A DNA stretch of 64,000 nucleotides from Argyresthia goedartella (taxonomy: Eukaryota; Arthropoda; Insecta; Lepidoptera; Argyresthiidae): assembly GCA_949825045.1 (NCBI GenBank), contig OX463827.1, positions 1,758,501-1,822,500 of the forward strand, given 5' to 3'. Shown in pieces: positions 40,801 to 52,800 of the stretch (within the stretch, counting starts at the first letter, position 1; the number at the start of each line of letters is the position of its first letter). Under the pieces are notes generated by a model, which saw only the letters and a list, made by a program, of their open reading frames with translations, was not told the origin of the DNA and made no database searches. The position numbers were made by a program, and so were the translations under genes.

Positions 40801-43800
40801 GGTTATTCTCACACTTCCCACCAATATTAAGTTTAGTTTATTTTATTTATTACACTTGCCACCTGGACAAATTAATATTTTAAATCATATTATATCTTCT
40901 GGGCCCCAGACTGAAAACCAGAGTCACAGGATCTCCTGTGACATTATGCTGAGTCTGAACCCTTTTGCTGTCGCAGCATGTGCACATGGCAGCGAAACCC
41001 CTCACAAATGTTTATGGGTACTAATAGTGGGTAGTTTTATTGCTGAATTTTATTTTATTTTTAAATAGTACCTACTTCATTCCATGTAATACTTTTATAT
41101 TCTTGTGTTTGTGCTGATACAGCGAATAAATGCCTATTCTATTATATTCTATTCTATTCTAAGGAATTTAGGTTTTATTACACAACTGTACAATAAAATG
41201 GACATTTTATTTTCATAGATTTATTATTAAATTCAAAATCAGTACAAGTTTTTAGTATCAACATTGCTACCAACGTTCTGTTACAAAAAATGCTAAATTG
41301 GAATGGGTATCTGCTATTCATTTCTTATATTACCCAAAAAGTCAACCGATTCACATCGAGTGTTAAAGTTTTAGATCAGCCTTTTTCTGCAGTCTTACAT
41401 GATTATTACTTAGGAATTAGAAACAAAATTAAAATAATAATAGTTTTTAATACAACATGACACGAGTGAAAGTATTTAGGTAAACTATGAATTAAACAGC
41501 ACAATTAAGTTAAGTCCTAATAATTTTGAGCTTTAAGTACTACTTATTAGGTAGATTTGGCACATAAGGCAAGCTTATCCATAACATTATAACAGGACAC
41601 AATGTAACTAATGGCACAAATGGAAAATAGAATTGCAATAATAATCTTGCATGTCTTGCATAAGTTTAACTTCTCCTGGTGACCCTCTATGACATTTTAC
41701 CCCGCTCCAAATCTAAGGGAAGAGGGAGAGGCTGAAAATCAGCGCTACACAGAGTCCCGGCTCTGTGTCAGCAGGAGCTGAGCCACTTCCTATTGCCTCA
41801 GCAAAATTATCAATGTAAAATTAGGTATTATCCTTGTATTTTTCTTGGCAATAAACGTTATTATTATTATTATTATTATCATAAAGTAATTAGAGATTTG
41901 TACCTAAAAAATATATAATTTTGTAGGGCGGTACTTCAACAAAACCTTACATGCATGAAGTCAGTCGCTATCTTTCGCAAAGTGTAGTTGCGAAATCTTA
42001 GAAATTGTGTGTGTCATTGTTTTGCAGCTGCAGGGTCAGCGCCAATCTTGTTTTCTTTGTTTCACCGCAGCCCCCTAGCCCCTAATCACTTATCCGAAGT
42101 AAGGAGTAAGTAGTATTTATTTTCGTTAGTATCAGTTAAATGTTCACCTGAACAACTTGATAGTCGTGAAATTTACAACGGAATACAAAAGTGAAAGAAC
42201 AAGTGAGTTTATGATAAAACAAATTATTGTTATCAATTTTGAAATTAAGTTAATTCTAAATTCCTTGACACCCAACTAATCTGTATCTGTGAAGCTTACA
42301 ACCTCTTTTATTTAAGGGCAATGACAATTTATGAGTGACGTGGAAGTCGTTCGCAGGTTGACCATGTATCTAAGCGGTTATTAGTTTTAATTATGTTTTA
42401 GCTTTTGATTAATTAAACAGTAAGGTGAATTGCGTGAGACCTCGCCTATTAAGTTTAATTTTAGCTAGATATTCATATTTTTCTACTCCTGATCAGCGGT
42501 TAAATTTCACGCTTTTAATTGTTGATAAATAAGCATAAAATGTAACGACATAACTAAATGTTAAGGTTTAATTTGTTAAAGGGTGAGATGGATACTCGAG
42601 CATCTTCAGAAGTGTGGAAGTATTTAAAGTAAAAAGGCCCAGAAAAGGCGCAATGTAGTCGATGCCCAAAAGAGTTAAGTGCAAAAGCTCATCTACCAGT
42701 GGACTTGCAAGACACTTGACAATAGTACATGGCATAAACATAAATATCGATCCGATGAAGAATCTTCGCAGGCATCAACTTCGGCATCTTTACCGGCTAC
42801 TGGTACTTCCACTTCACCACCACCAGAAAAAAAAGGCCCCTATGAAACAGACGTCTTTGGACCAGCATATTAAAATGCCCAACACTATTGGCGAAGTCGT
42901 CTCGAAGTTAGCAGCAAGTGACGGAATATCAATTCGAGCAATCCCCAACAGTGATGTGATTCGAGGCTATGTTACCAAAGATGGTCTAAAAATGCCGAAA
43001 TGCGAATCTGACGTTATGAAATTAATTATGGCGTTTGCTGAAGAAAATAGAGAAGAAATCATCGCAACCATGAAGAAGTACGTGGATAACAATGGACGAT
43101 TCAGTATCACTCTTGATGAATGGACTAGCATCAGAAATAGGCGCTATTTCGATATAAACTTACATGGCAAAGACGGAAAAGTTTAAAATTTGGGTCTGAC
43201 ATTCATACCGGGGAAATGCGGAGCACCAGAAACAAGAATAATTGTAGATACAGTCTTGGCTGATTTCAATATCAATTTCGAGCATAATATTGTAGCTGCG
43301 ACAAGCGATGGTCCGAACGTGATGAAAAAATTTGGCCGCGAGAGCCCAGCAGAGATGGTGCTATGCATGAACCATGCGATCCTTTTGGCGGTGACAGACG
43401 TCCTTTATATACAAAGGACCAGTGACACAGCGTCTGAAGAATCAGATTCAGAACCTTACGATTCTGATCATGATATTGTGGAGAGAAGTTCCCGTGAAAT
43501 CCGACCAGATTTAAAGAGAAGACACGCGGCTTATTGTCAATTTATTTCGCAGAAGTCCACTAAAAAACGGAATACTTCAAGATTACGTTCGTCTGGAACA
43601 CAACGTAGAAAAATCACTGAATCGGGACGTTAAAACGAGATTGAACAGCATAGAAACAATGATAAGTCGTTATATAGAAATAAAAAACTGCATCAAGAAG
43701 GCGTTGATTGATTTAAATAACGCAAACTTATGGCACGAGGAAAACTTAACTGTTTTGGAGGATTTACTTAAAATCTTGAATCCTATTAAATTGGCAGTGG

Positions 43801-46800
43801 AGGCGCTGAGCTCCCGAAAAGCAGGTATTCTGATCTGCGAAGCAGTTATTACAACACTTCTTGGAAGATTGGCTAAGTTGGAATCCCCGCTTGCTGTGGA
43901 GTTTTTCAATTGCTTGACACGAAGGATTACTGAGAGAAGAGATTCCAAGCTATATACTTTGACGCTCTTTCTGCAAAACCCTACCATTCAAGCTAATGAA
44001 TACATCACAGACAGTGCTGAAACCAAGGAATCGATGATACGTTTTGCTGAAAAACTCTTTCGGCGATTGTTTCCAGAAAAATCTGCAGCTGATTCCAGTC
44101 CAGAGGAGATTTTACAGGCTCTAGCTGAAAGGAAAAGAGAAATGAGTTTTGCTGATCAGCTCCAAGAAGCCATACAAAATGCATGCAAGGGCGCTTCATC
44201 GCCACGAACTCGCTTTACAAGACTAAAGAAAGACTTTGACTTGTATATATCATCTGGTAAAAGAACACCAAACCTGGATCTACTGCACAACGCCCTTGGA
44301 ACTATCATGGCCACATCGACTGAACGAGCGCACTTTTTCTGTATCGGGAAATTTTGCAACAAAGATAAGGAGCAGGTTGAGTGATAAATCACTTAGTGCA
44401 TTAGTTTTCTTAAAACATTATTTTAAGGAACAGAAGAATTAAAGTGGGATATGATAGAGAATATGATTAAAATGATTGAAATAATACAGATTCAGAATAA
44501 ATAGCTTATATGATAAATTAACGTGTTATATTACTTTTCTGGTAGATATAAATGGCAAAATCAAAATATTATTAAAAATTCCCGGGACCCGGGAATTCCC
44601 GGGAAATCTGATATTTTGTTCCCGGGTCCCGGGAATGAAAAAAATCCGGGAATACCGAAGTGACGTTATATCGTCTTATAAATCGCTGAACGCCGGCTGC
44701 ACGCACGAAAAAGCATGACTCATTGTCACATTCCGCCTGAGCCGAGCGTGCAAGCGAGAAGGCGGAACAAGCGGTGAAGAGGCACGATCGGCCTAAGCGT
44801 TTCTTATGACGTTATCACGTAAAATTATCGTCCGTAAACCGGTAAAAAAAAAATGGTTGTCTGTAAAGTCGGTACTTTACAGACAACCATTTTTTTTAAA
44901 TATTTAGTTGTGGAAATATTTTTGCCTGACTAAATTTCCTATTTGAGTGCGAAACTTGAAAACTTTAATTCTTCCAACTTGAAAACATAAAAACAAAGTT
45001 TCAGTACGTTGTCATTAAAGTCTGTCTGTCTAGTCTACAAAAATTAAAAAGAAGTATTTTTATCATCCGAAGTGAATGGTTTTGAAGAAGTCAGAAATAA
45101 AGTAATTAAATATTCTGCAATGTTTTACTAAAAAGAATAAACTAAATAAATATTATTATGAACATAATGTTAATTATGTTACGTTAGGTACGTATAGTTC
45201 ATAATTGAATGAACTGTAGACACAACAAGTAATAACAATTTACAAAGGTGAGTCCCAGTCCCAGACCACAGGTAAGGGGATGTTGCCATTAAAAATTTTG
45301 GTAATGTTTTCCCTTATTTTATATCTTGAAATACTGCCAAAACTGCCAGTTTCATAAAACGTCACCATAATCTGCCAGTGGTTAAATTACTGGACTAAAA
45401 CTGCCAAAAAGGCGGGAAACTGCCACATATGGTCACACTGCACAAGCTTCAAAATGGCCGATATGTCAAACGATGCTGTGTTTCAAAATTATTAATTTAG
45501 CAGTAAAATCTAAAAAACTGAATTTCTTACGTTTCAAAATCAGCATGTCAAATTCGAACTCGAATTTTTGGGTTTTCAGCTAAAAACTACCCGGATACGA
45601 CGGCAGAAGAGCCGCTACTGCTGTTCAACAAGAACAGCAACAATGTGACGATGGGTCCGGAGCCCGAAGTGCCAAAGTTCCCCGTGTTCCCCAACATCGT
45701 GTCCGTCGAGAACGACGCTAGCCAAGCCAAGGTTGGCGTATTATTTATTCGCCAGCTTTTATTTAGTCAGGCAGGGTGTCCCAAAAGTCATACGTCATAG
45801 CGACACCGAAGCAGTGTTATTATTCATACGGCAATTGCCGTAATTTACGGCATTCCATGGCTTTTTTTGAGATTATACGGCAGGGTTTTCACTACCGTTA
45901 TTATGAAATACGGCAATTAATAAAATAAACATTTCTTAAATCATTATAATAATACGGCAATGTTGTGTTTTTTTCCCACAAATACGGCAATTTCAAACTA
46001 TAGATACGGCAATTCAAATTTTAGCGATAACAACACTGCACCGAAGGTAGCCTCAGATGCATTGATCAAGCCACAGTGAAAGTATGTACCATGTAATTCG
46101 AGAAATAGTCAGTTTAAAGTTTTTAATAAAAATACCAATTTTTACAATTTTAATGCTAGCCATTTCTTGGATATCCCTTTCTTTTACGTTTTTTAAATTT
46201 CTACGATATAGTGAAAGTTACATGAGACGACAAAAGTGTTATTTTGAGGCTACCTTACCCACTTGTTACAGCGTTTGATAAAACGATCAATTTTGTTTCA
46301 TAGTATTTGAAACTTATCTCAAACCGGGGATCCTCTTATTAGTAAGAAAGTTAGTAAGAAAGGTGTAAGAAAAATCCTGAATATCTCATTTGCTTTTCCA
46401 CTATTCATTTTGTAAGATTTGAGATTAAACGAGATGGATGGATCAAGATAGATCAATTAAGATAACTACTGTGACCGATTCCAGAGGAGGCAAAGTACAA
46501 CACTGATAACCATTAACGACTCCATACCACAAGGCAGTGAACTAGGCTGCATATTGTTTCTAGCCTACATCAACGACCTTCCGAAAATAACAAAACCTAA
46601 GTGCATAATGTTTGCTGATGATATATCTCTGCTTTTTTTGCGAACCAAATTTTAGACGAGTTTTACCATATATCTGAGATGCTGTCATGATTATATCAGT
46701 GTCGCCTAGTACACTATACTGTTACACTATGGCCCCGCCCGGGCGCCCGGCAGACGGCGTGCAGCGTCGGCCACGTGATCAAGCGACGCGTGGAGACCCT

Positions 46801-49800
46801 GTGCTGCGCCTCGCTGCTCATCACGTACGGCGTGCGGCGCTGGGCAGCGCTGCTGGCGGCCCGCCTGGGCTCCGTGACGTCACGTGCGGGGGCGCTGGCC
46901 ACGCACGCAGCACGCGTGCACGACGCGGCCCGGGCGCTCGACCTGGCGGCGCGCGCGGTGGGACATGCCAATGCGCTGGTGAGTCGTGCCCACATGCCCG
47001 AAGAGCGAATGGCAAAAGGCATATCTGAGCGAAATATTATGTATTACTTCATTTAGACGTTCGTTCAAAAAGAAATGGAGTGACGACATGGGATCATGGG
47101 ATAGGAACTGGAGGGAGACAGCTCAAGATTGGATAGGGTGGAAGAGGCCCTCAGAGGCCTAGAGATAATATTACATAATAGACGTTCGTACATATGAATA
47201 ATGATAATTTTCCTTCAATTATTAGAAGTACAAGGTATACTTTTATATATTGTTTAGGCCCAATATACAGTTTGTTGTGTACAGGCGGGCGGTGCGGGCG
47301 GTGCGAGCGCGGGCCACTCGGACGGCTCCGGGGCGGAGTCGTGGTCGGCGTGCGCGGGGCTGGTGTCGGGCGAGGCCGCTGCGCTCAGCGCTTCCGCCGC
47401 AGGTGACCACTTACTATACTACTACCAGAAAGCTCTTGAGAACCTAATGAATTCTCGCAGTCCCTACAATTTATTTTTTATTTAATTTTTTGTGTTTATT
47501 TAGAAAATACGATGTCAGTGATATTCTTGGTAACTAAATATTGTTGGGGTATGAAGGTTCGTTTTAGCTTAACATTATCGACTCGAAATAAAAACTGTGT
47601 TGCATTGATGATTTTATTAGAGAGACTGAAAATCTGCACAACATAAGTGGGTTGGTAGGTAATCATAAACCATTCATGCACACACTCATATAAGTAATAA
47701 CAACAAACATGAACTTAAATAACTACGTCACAGCGCAAACCTAAGGAGCCCAAATGCAGAATACTTTGTCTGTAGGGGGTAAGATGTGTTATAATTTTAT
47801 ACGGCGCCAAAAATTAAGATAACCCATTTTAATTACTTACAAAAATCTGAGTAATACATATGTACCAGTATAAAATATACTTTTCCGTATTCTAACCTCA
47901 AAATAGCAACTTCGCCGCTTGATTTTGGGATCTCAGGCGAAAAAAATATATTCCTAACCCGTTTGAAAAGGCTTCTTTACGAACCTCACTTCGAATTCGT
48001 AGGAAATCCACAATTCATGCATATAAATTAATATAACTTCTGACTGAATTAAAAAAGAAAACATTGTAGTGTGCGAACACACCTTTACCCTATCCCTATA
48101 TAATCAGTATGTATGTATAACTCTAAGATCATTAAACGCCTGTCTATTGAACAAATGACTCGTCTCATTCACCACCTATAGGCCGATCCTTACACATAAT
48201 TTCCTAACTGAATAAAAAGCAAATGTTATTGTCCGCCCTAACCCCGCACGCAAAACTGTTCTTCTACAACTTAGACACTACTAAGTTGTAGACGAACTGT
48301 TTTGCGTCTCCTCTCCTCTCCTCTCAATAACTGCGTTTATCCGCAGTGGCATTGACGCCACTAGCTCTGCTCACTCTTCAGGGGTGATGATATCCCAAAC
48401 TGACTGAAGCTTCTGTATAAAATCATTTTCTGATCTTGATGGATGTTTCCTCAATCTTTTCTTAATTTTCCATCATGAAGTCTGGGCTGCTTGGCGGCCA
48501 AATCATCATAGGAACTTGCTTAGAATTACGCCATGTCTTCGTTATACCGACGTTGTGACATGAAGTCCATCTTGTTGAAAACTGAAGTTATCTTGATGTT
48601 GCCAACTCTGAATGACCGGTAATAGATACGATAGCTCTTTTCTGAAATATTATAGTAGATTTTATAACAAGGGAGCAAAATAATATTTTTACGTCGAGGG
48701 CGCTATTTTGAATTCAGAAGCGAAACGAGCAATTCTATCGCTCGGGGTTCTTTGATAGAATCGTGAGTAAGCGAAGAATTCAAAGTAATTTTGCCCGAGG
48801 ATAAAATAATTTTGCTCCCGAGTGATACACTCAACTTTTCATCTCCTTTAATGAGAAAATAACTAAGAGGCGCTTAAAAGTAATAAATTAATAAGTTTAA
48901 TTCATAAAAAATACATATGAACACAAAAATGAATGATACCAACACCAGTTACTAACTTATTATATTATTAGTTGACACACCTTTTCGAACGAGTTAGGGA
49001 TAGAATTTTTCCGCCTGGGAACCCAAAATCAAGCGGTGAAGGTGCTATTTTTAGCTCAGAAGTTGGAAAAAAATATTTGAATGTCTGCGGCGTTCCCCCA
49101 CAACAAGAGGAAAATATTGAAAAAATAATGATAATTTATTTCAATACCTCCAAAGAAAAGACATTCGAAGAGACTTCAGATGAAAAATAAGTTTGTGCAG
49201 GAGCAATTGTTATGATATGAATAACGTGGGCTATCTATTCTTCTAATGTCAAAGGTAAAGAAACTTCAGTTTAGAAATCAAGTACCTTTTTTAAATTATT
49301 CATTGAAACGTCCCACATTATCTAATTAAAATATAGGGAGAATAAGCCATATTTTTGGATTCAATTGGATCCAAGTGATTCCGATCACTGATCATTACCT
49401 TTACCATAATTTAACCTAATACGTCGAAAATAGTGTATGTCACAATATGGATGTCAGACCGTGACCATAAAATATGGTGTTATAACTAAATAAAAAACAT
49501 ATTAATGAAACTACGGATAAAACTTGGTTCACTTGTTGAATGACATCTATAATGTTAGTAGTTTATGTGACTGATACATAATGGAGAGTGGGTTTATGAA
49601 ACGAGCCGAAAGCGAGTTTCTTAATAATATCACTCGAGAGTTTTAATGCCTAATTATGTACAGTTACATACACTAGTTTATCTACACACATCTCATAAGC
49701 TCTCTTTGATGTGTTCAGGAACCACATGTTTGACCGGCATTGTGGCTCTGCAGTTGTTTAGCTTGTTCTGTAGTACCAACTTCACAGACAAACTAGGGGC

Positions 49801-52800
49801 GGCACGCAGGCGGGCGTCGGCGTTCGAAATTTGAATGTCATAATATGTAGTAAATTTACACAATATGGTCATAATGTTCAATATTCAGATAAGAAATGAG
49901 TTTTTACAAAGTAAGTTGTTTAACATTATGCTGATCGTAACGTGCGGTTTTTGGACGCAGTAAAGAGGGTTTATGATACATGTGAAAATAAAATACAAAA
50001 ACCGCATCGATAGTGCTAAATAGTTTTTGAGAAGCCCTCAAGAGTCAAGAGCCCCTGGCTGCTGCAGCGCCCCCTCGTGCTCTGCAGTACAACTTGCTGC
50101 TACAAGCAGTCCTATGCCGAGTCTCGTTATGCAGCGCCCCCTCGTGCTCTGCAGTACAACTTGCTGCTACAAGCAGTCCTATGCCGAGTCTCGTTATGCA
50201 GCGCCCCCTCGTGCTCTGCAGTACAACTTGCTGCTACAAGCAGTCCTATGCCGAGTCTCGTTATGCAGCGCCCCCTCGTGCTCTGCAGTACAACTTGCTG
50301 CTACAAGCAGTCCTATGCCGAGTCTCGTTATGCAGCGCCCCCTCGTGCTCTGCAGTACAACTTGCTGCTACAAGCAGTCCTATGCCGAGTCTCGTTATGC
50401 AGCGCCCCCTCGTGCTCTGCAGTACAACTTGCTGCTACAAGCAGTCCTATGCCGAGTCTCGTTATGCAGCGCCCCCTCGTGCTCTGCAGTACAACTTGCT
50501 GCTACAAGCAGTCCTATGCCGAGTCTCGTTATGCAGCGCCCCCTCGTGCTCTGCAGTACAACTTGCTGCTACAAGCAGTCCTATGCCGAGTCTCGTTATG
50601 CAGCGCCCCCTCGTGCTCTGCAGTACAACTTGCTGCTACAAGCAGTCCTATGCCGAGTCTCGTTATGCAGCGCCCCCTCGTGCTCTGCAGTACAACTTGC
50701 TGCTACAAGCAGTCCTATGCCGAGTCTCGTTATGCAGCGCCCCCTCGTGCTCTGCAATACAACTTGCTGCTACAAGCAGTCCTATGCCGAGTCTCGTTAT
50801 GCAGCGCCCCCTCGTGCTCTACAGTACAACTTGCTGCTACAAGCAGTCCTATGCCGAGTCTCGTTATGCAGCGCCCCCTCGTGCTCTACAGCACAACTTG
50901 CTGCTACAAGCAGTCCTATGCCGAGTCTCGTTATGCAGCGCCCCCTCGTGCTCTACAGCACAACTTGCTGCTACAAGCAGTCCTATGCCGAGTCTCGTTA
51001 TGCAGCGCCCCCTCGTGCTCTGCAATACAACTTGCTGCTACAAGCAGTCCTATGCCGAGTCTCGTTATGCAGCGCCCCCTCGTGCTCTACAGTACAACTT
51101 GCTGCTACAAGCAGTCCTATGCCGAGTCTCGTTATGCAGCGCCCCCTCGTGCTCTGCAGTACAACCTGCTGCTACAAGCAGTCCTATGCCGAGTCTCGTT
51201 ATGCAGCGCCCCCTCGTGCTCTGCAGTACAACTTGCTGCTACAAGCAGTCCTATGCCGAGTCTCGTTATGCAGCGCGCCCTCGTGCTCTACAGTACAACT
51301 TGCTGCTACAAGCAGTCCTATGCCGAGTCTCGTTATGCAGCGCCCCCTCGTGCTCTACAAAACAACTTGCTGCTACAAGCAGTCCTATGCCGAGTCTCGT
51401 TATGCAGCGCCCCCTCGTGCTCTGCAGTACAACTTGCTGCTACAAGCAGTCCTATGCCGAGTCTCGTTATGCAGCGCCCCCTCGTGCTCTGCAGTACAAC
51501 TTGCTGCTACAAGCAGTCCTATGCCGAGTCTCGTTATGCAGCGCCCCCTCGTGCTCTGCAGTACAACTTGCTGCTACAAGCAGTCCTATGCCGAGTCTCG
51601 TTATGCAGCGCCCCCTCGTGCTCTGCAGTACAACTTGCTGCTACAAGCAGTCCTATGCCGAGTCTCGTTATGCAGCGCCCCCTCGTGCTCTGCAGTACAA
51701 CTTGCTGCTACAAGCAGTCCTATGCCGAGTCTCGTTATACAGCGCCCCCTCGTGCTCTGCAGTACAACTTGCTGCTACAAGCAGTCCTATGCCGAGTCTC
51801 GTTATGCAGCGCCCCCTCGTGCTCTGCAGTACAACTTGCTGCTACAAGCAGTCCTATGCCGAGTCTCGTTATGCAGCGCCCCCTCGTGCTCTGCAGTACA
51901 ACTTGCTGCTACAAGCAGTCCTATGCCGAGTCTCGTTATGCAGCGCCCCCTCGTGCTCTGCAATACAACTTGCTGCTACAAGCAGTCCTATGCCGAGTCT
52001 CGTTATGCAGCGCCCCCTCGTGCTCTGCAGTACAACTTGCTGCTACAAGCAGTCCTATGCCGAGTCTCGTTATGCAGCGCCCCCTCGTGCTCTGCAATAC
52101 AACTTGCTGCTACAAGCAGTCCTATGCCGAGTCTCGTTATGCAGCGCCCCCTCGTGCTCTGCAATACAATTTGCTGCTACAAGCAGTCCTATGCCGAGTC
52201 TCGTTATGCAGCGCCCCCTCGTGCTCTGCAGTACAACTTGCTGCTACAAGCAGTCCTATGCCGAGTCTCGTTATGCAGCGCCCCCTCGTGCTCTGCAATA
52301 CAACTTGCTGCTACAAGCAGTCCTATGCCGAGTCTCGTTATGCAGCGCCCCCTCGTGCTCTGCAGTACAACTTGCTGCTACAAGCAGTCCTATGCCGAGT
52401 CTCGTTATGCAGCGCCCCCTCGTGCTCTGCAGTACAACTTGCTGCTACAAGCAGTCCTATGCCGAGTCTCGTTATGCAGCGCCCCCTCGTGCTCTGCAGT
52501 ACAACTTGCTGCTACAAGCAGTCCTATGCCGAGTCTCGTTATGCAGCGCCCCCTCGTGCTCTGCAGTACAACTTGCTGCTACAAGCAGTCCTATGCCGAA
52601 TCTCGTTATGCAGCGCCCCCTCGTGCTCTGCAGTACAACTTGCTGCTACAAGCAGTCCTATGCCGAGTCTCGTTATGCAGCGCCCCCTCGTGCTCTGCAG
52701 TACAACTTGCTGCTACAAGCAGTCCTATGCCGAGTCTCGTTATGCAGCGCCCCCTCGTGCTCTACAGTACAACTTGCTGCTACAAGCAGTCCTATGCCGA

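Larger units (their letters stand above)
40217..44665 (+). mobile_element. hAT-superfamily transposon fossil in TBK1 intron 3
   Basis: The ends are rich in CCCGGG repeats and inverted relative to each other: left GGGTTTCGGTCCTGGG (from about 40225), right TTCGGTATTCCCGG on the minus strand (about 44655). Both flanks carry GTGAC next to the ends, a possible remnant of an 8-bp target duplication. Inside is a broken hAT transposase (42590-44440) and, in the left half, two unrelated retroposed pieces with microsatellite tails (to 41161 and to 41880). About 4.45 kb in total. Confidence 0.75.
47403..50064. other. TBK1 intron 6, left part
   Basis: About 2.7 kb with no host gene. It holds a near-perfect hairpin (48249-48306), a Tc1-like transposase fossil (48380-48615), a foldback repeat (48671-48819) and AT-rich unassigned sequence up to the minisatellite. 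Confidence 0.5.

Noticed and set aside
42679..42873. Separate small gene at the hAT 5' end
   Set aside because: It is an alternate frame across the damaged BED-finger part of the hAT transposase.
46687..47089. Other-frame proteins over TBK1 exon 5
   Set aside because: The frame chosen has matching phases and homology; the others are GC-rich shadows.
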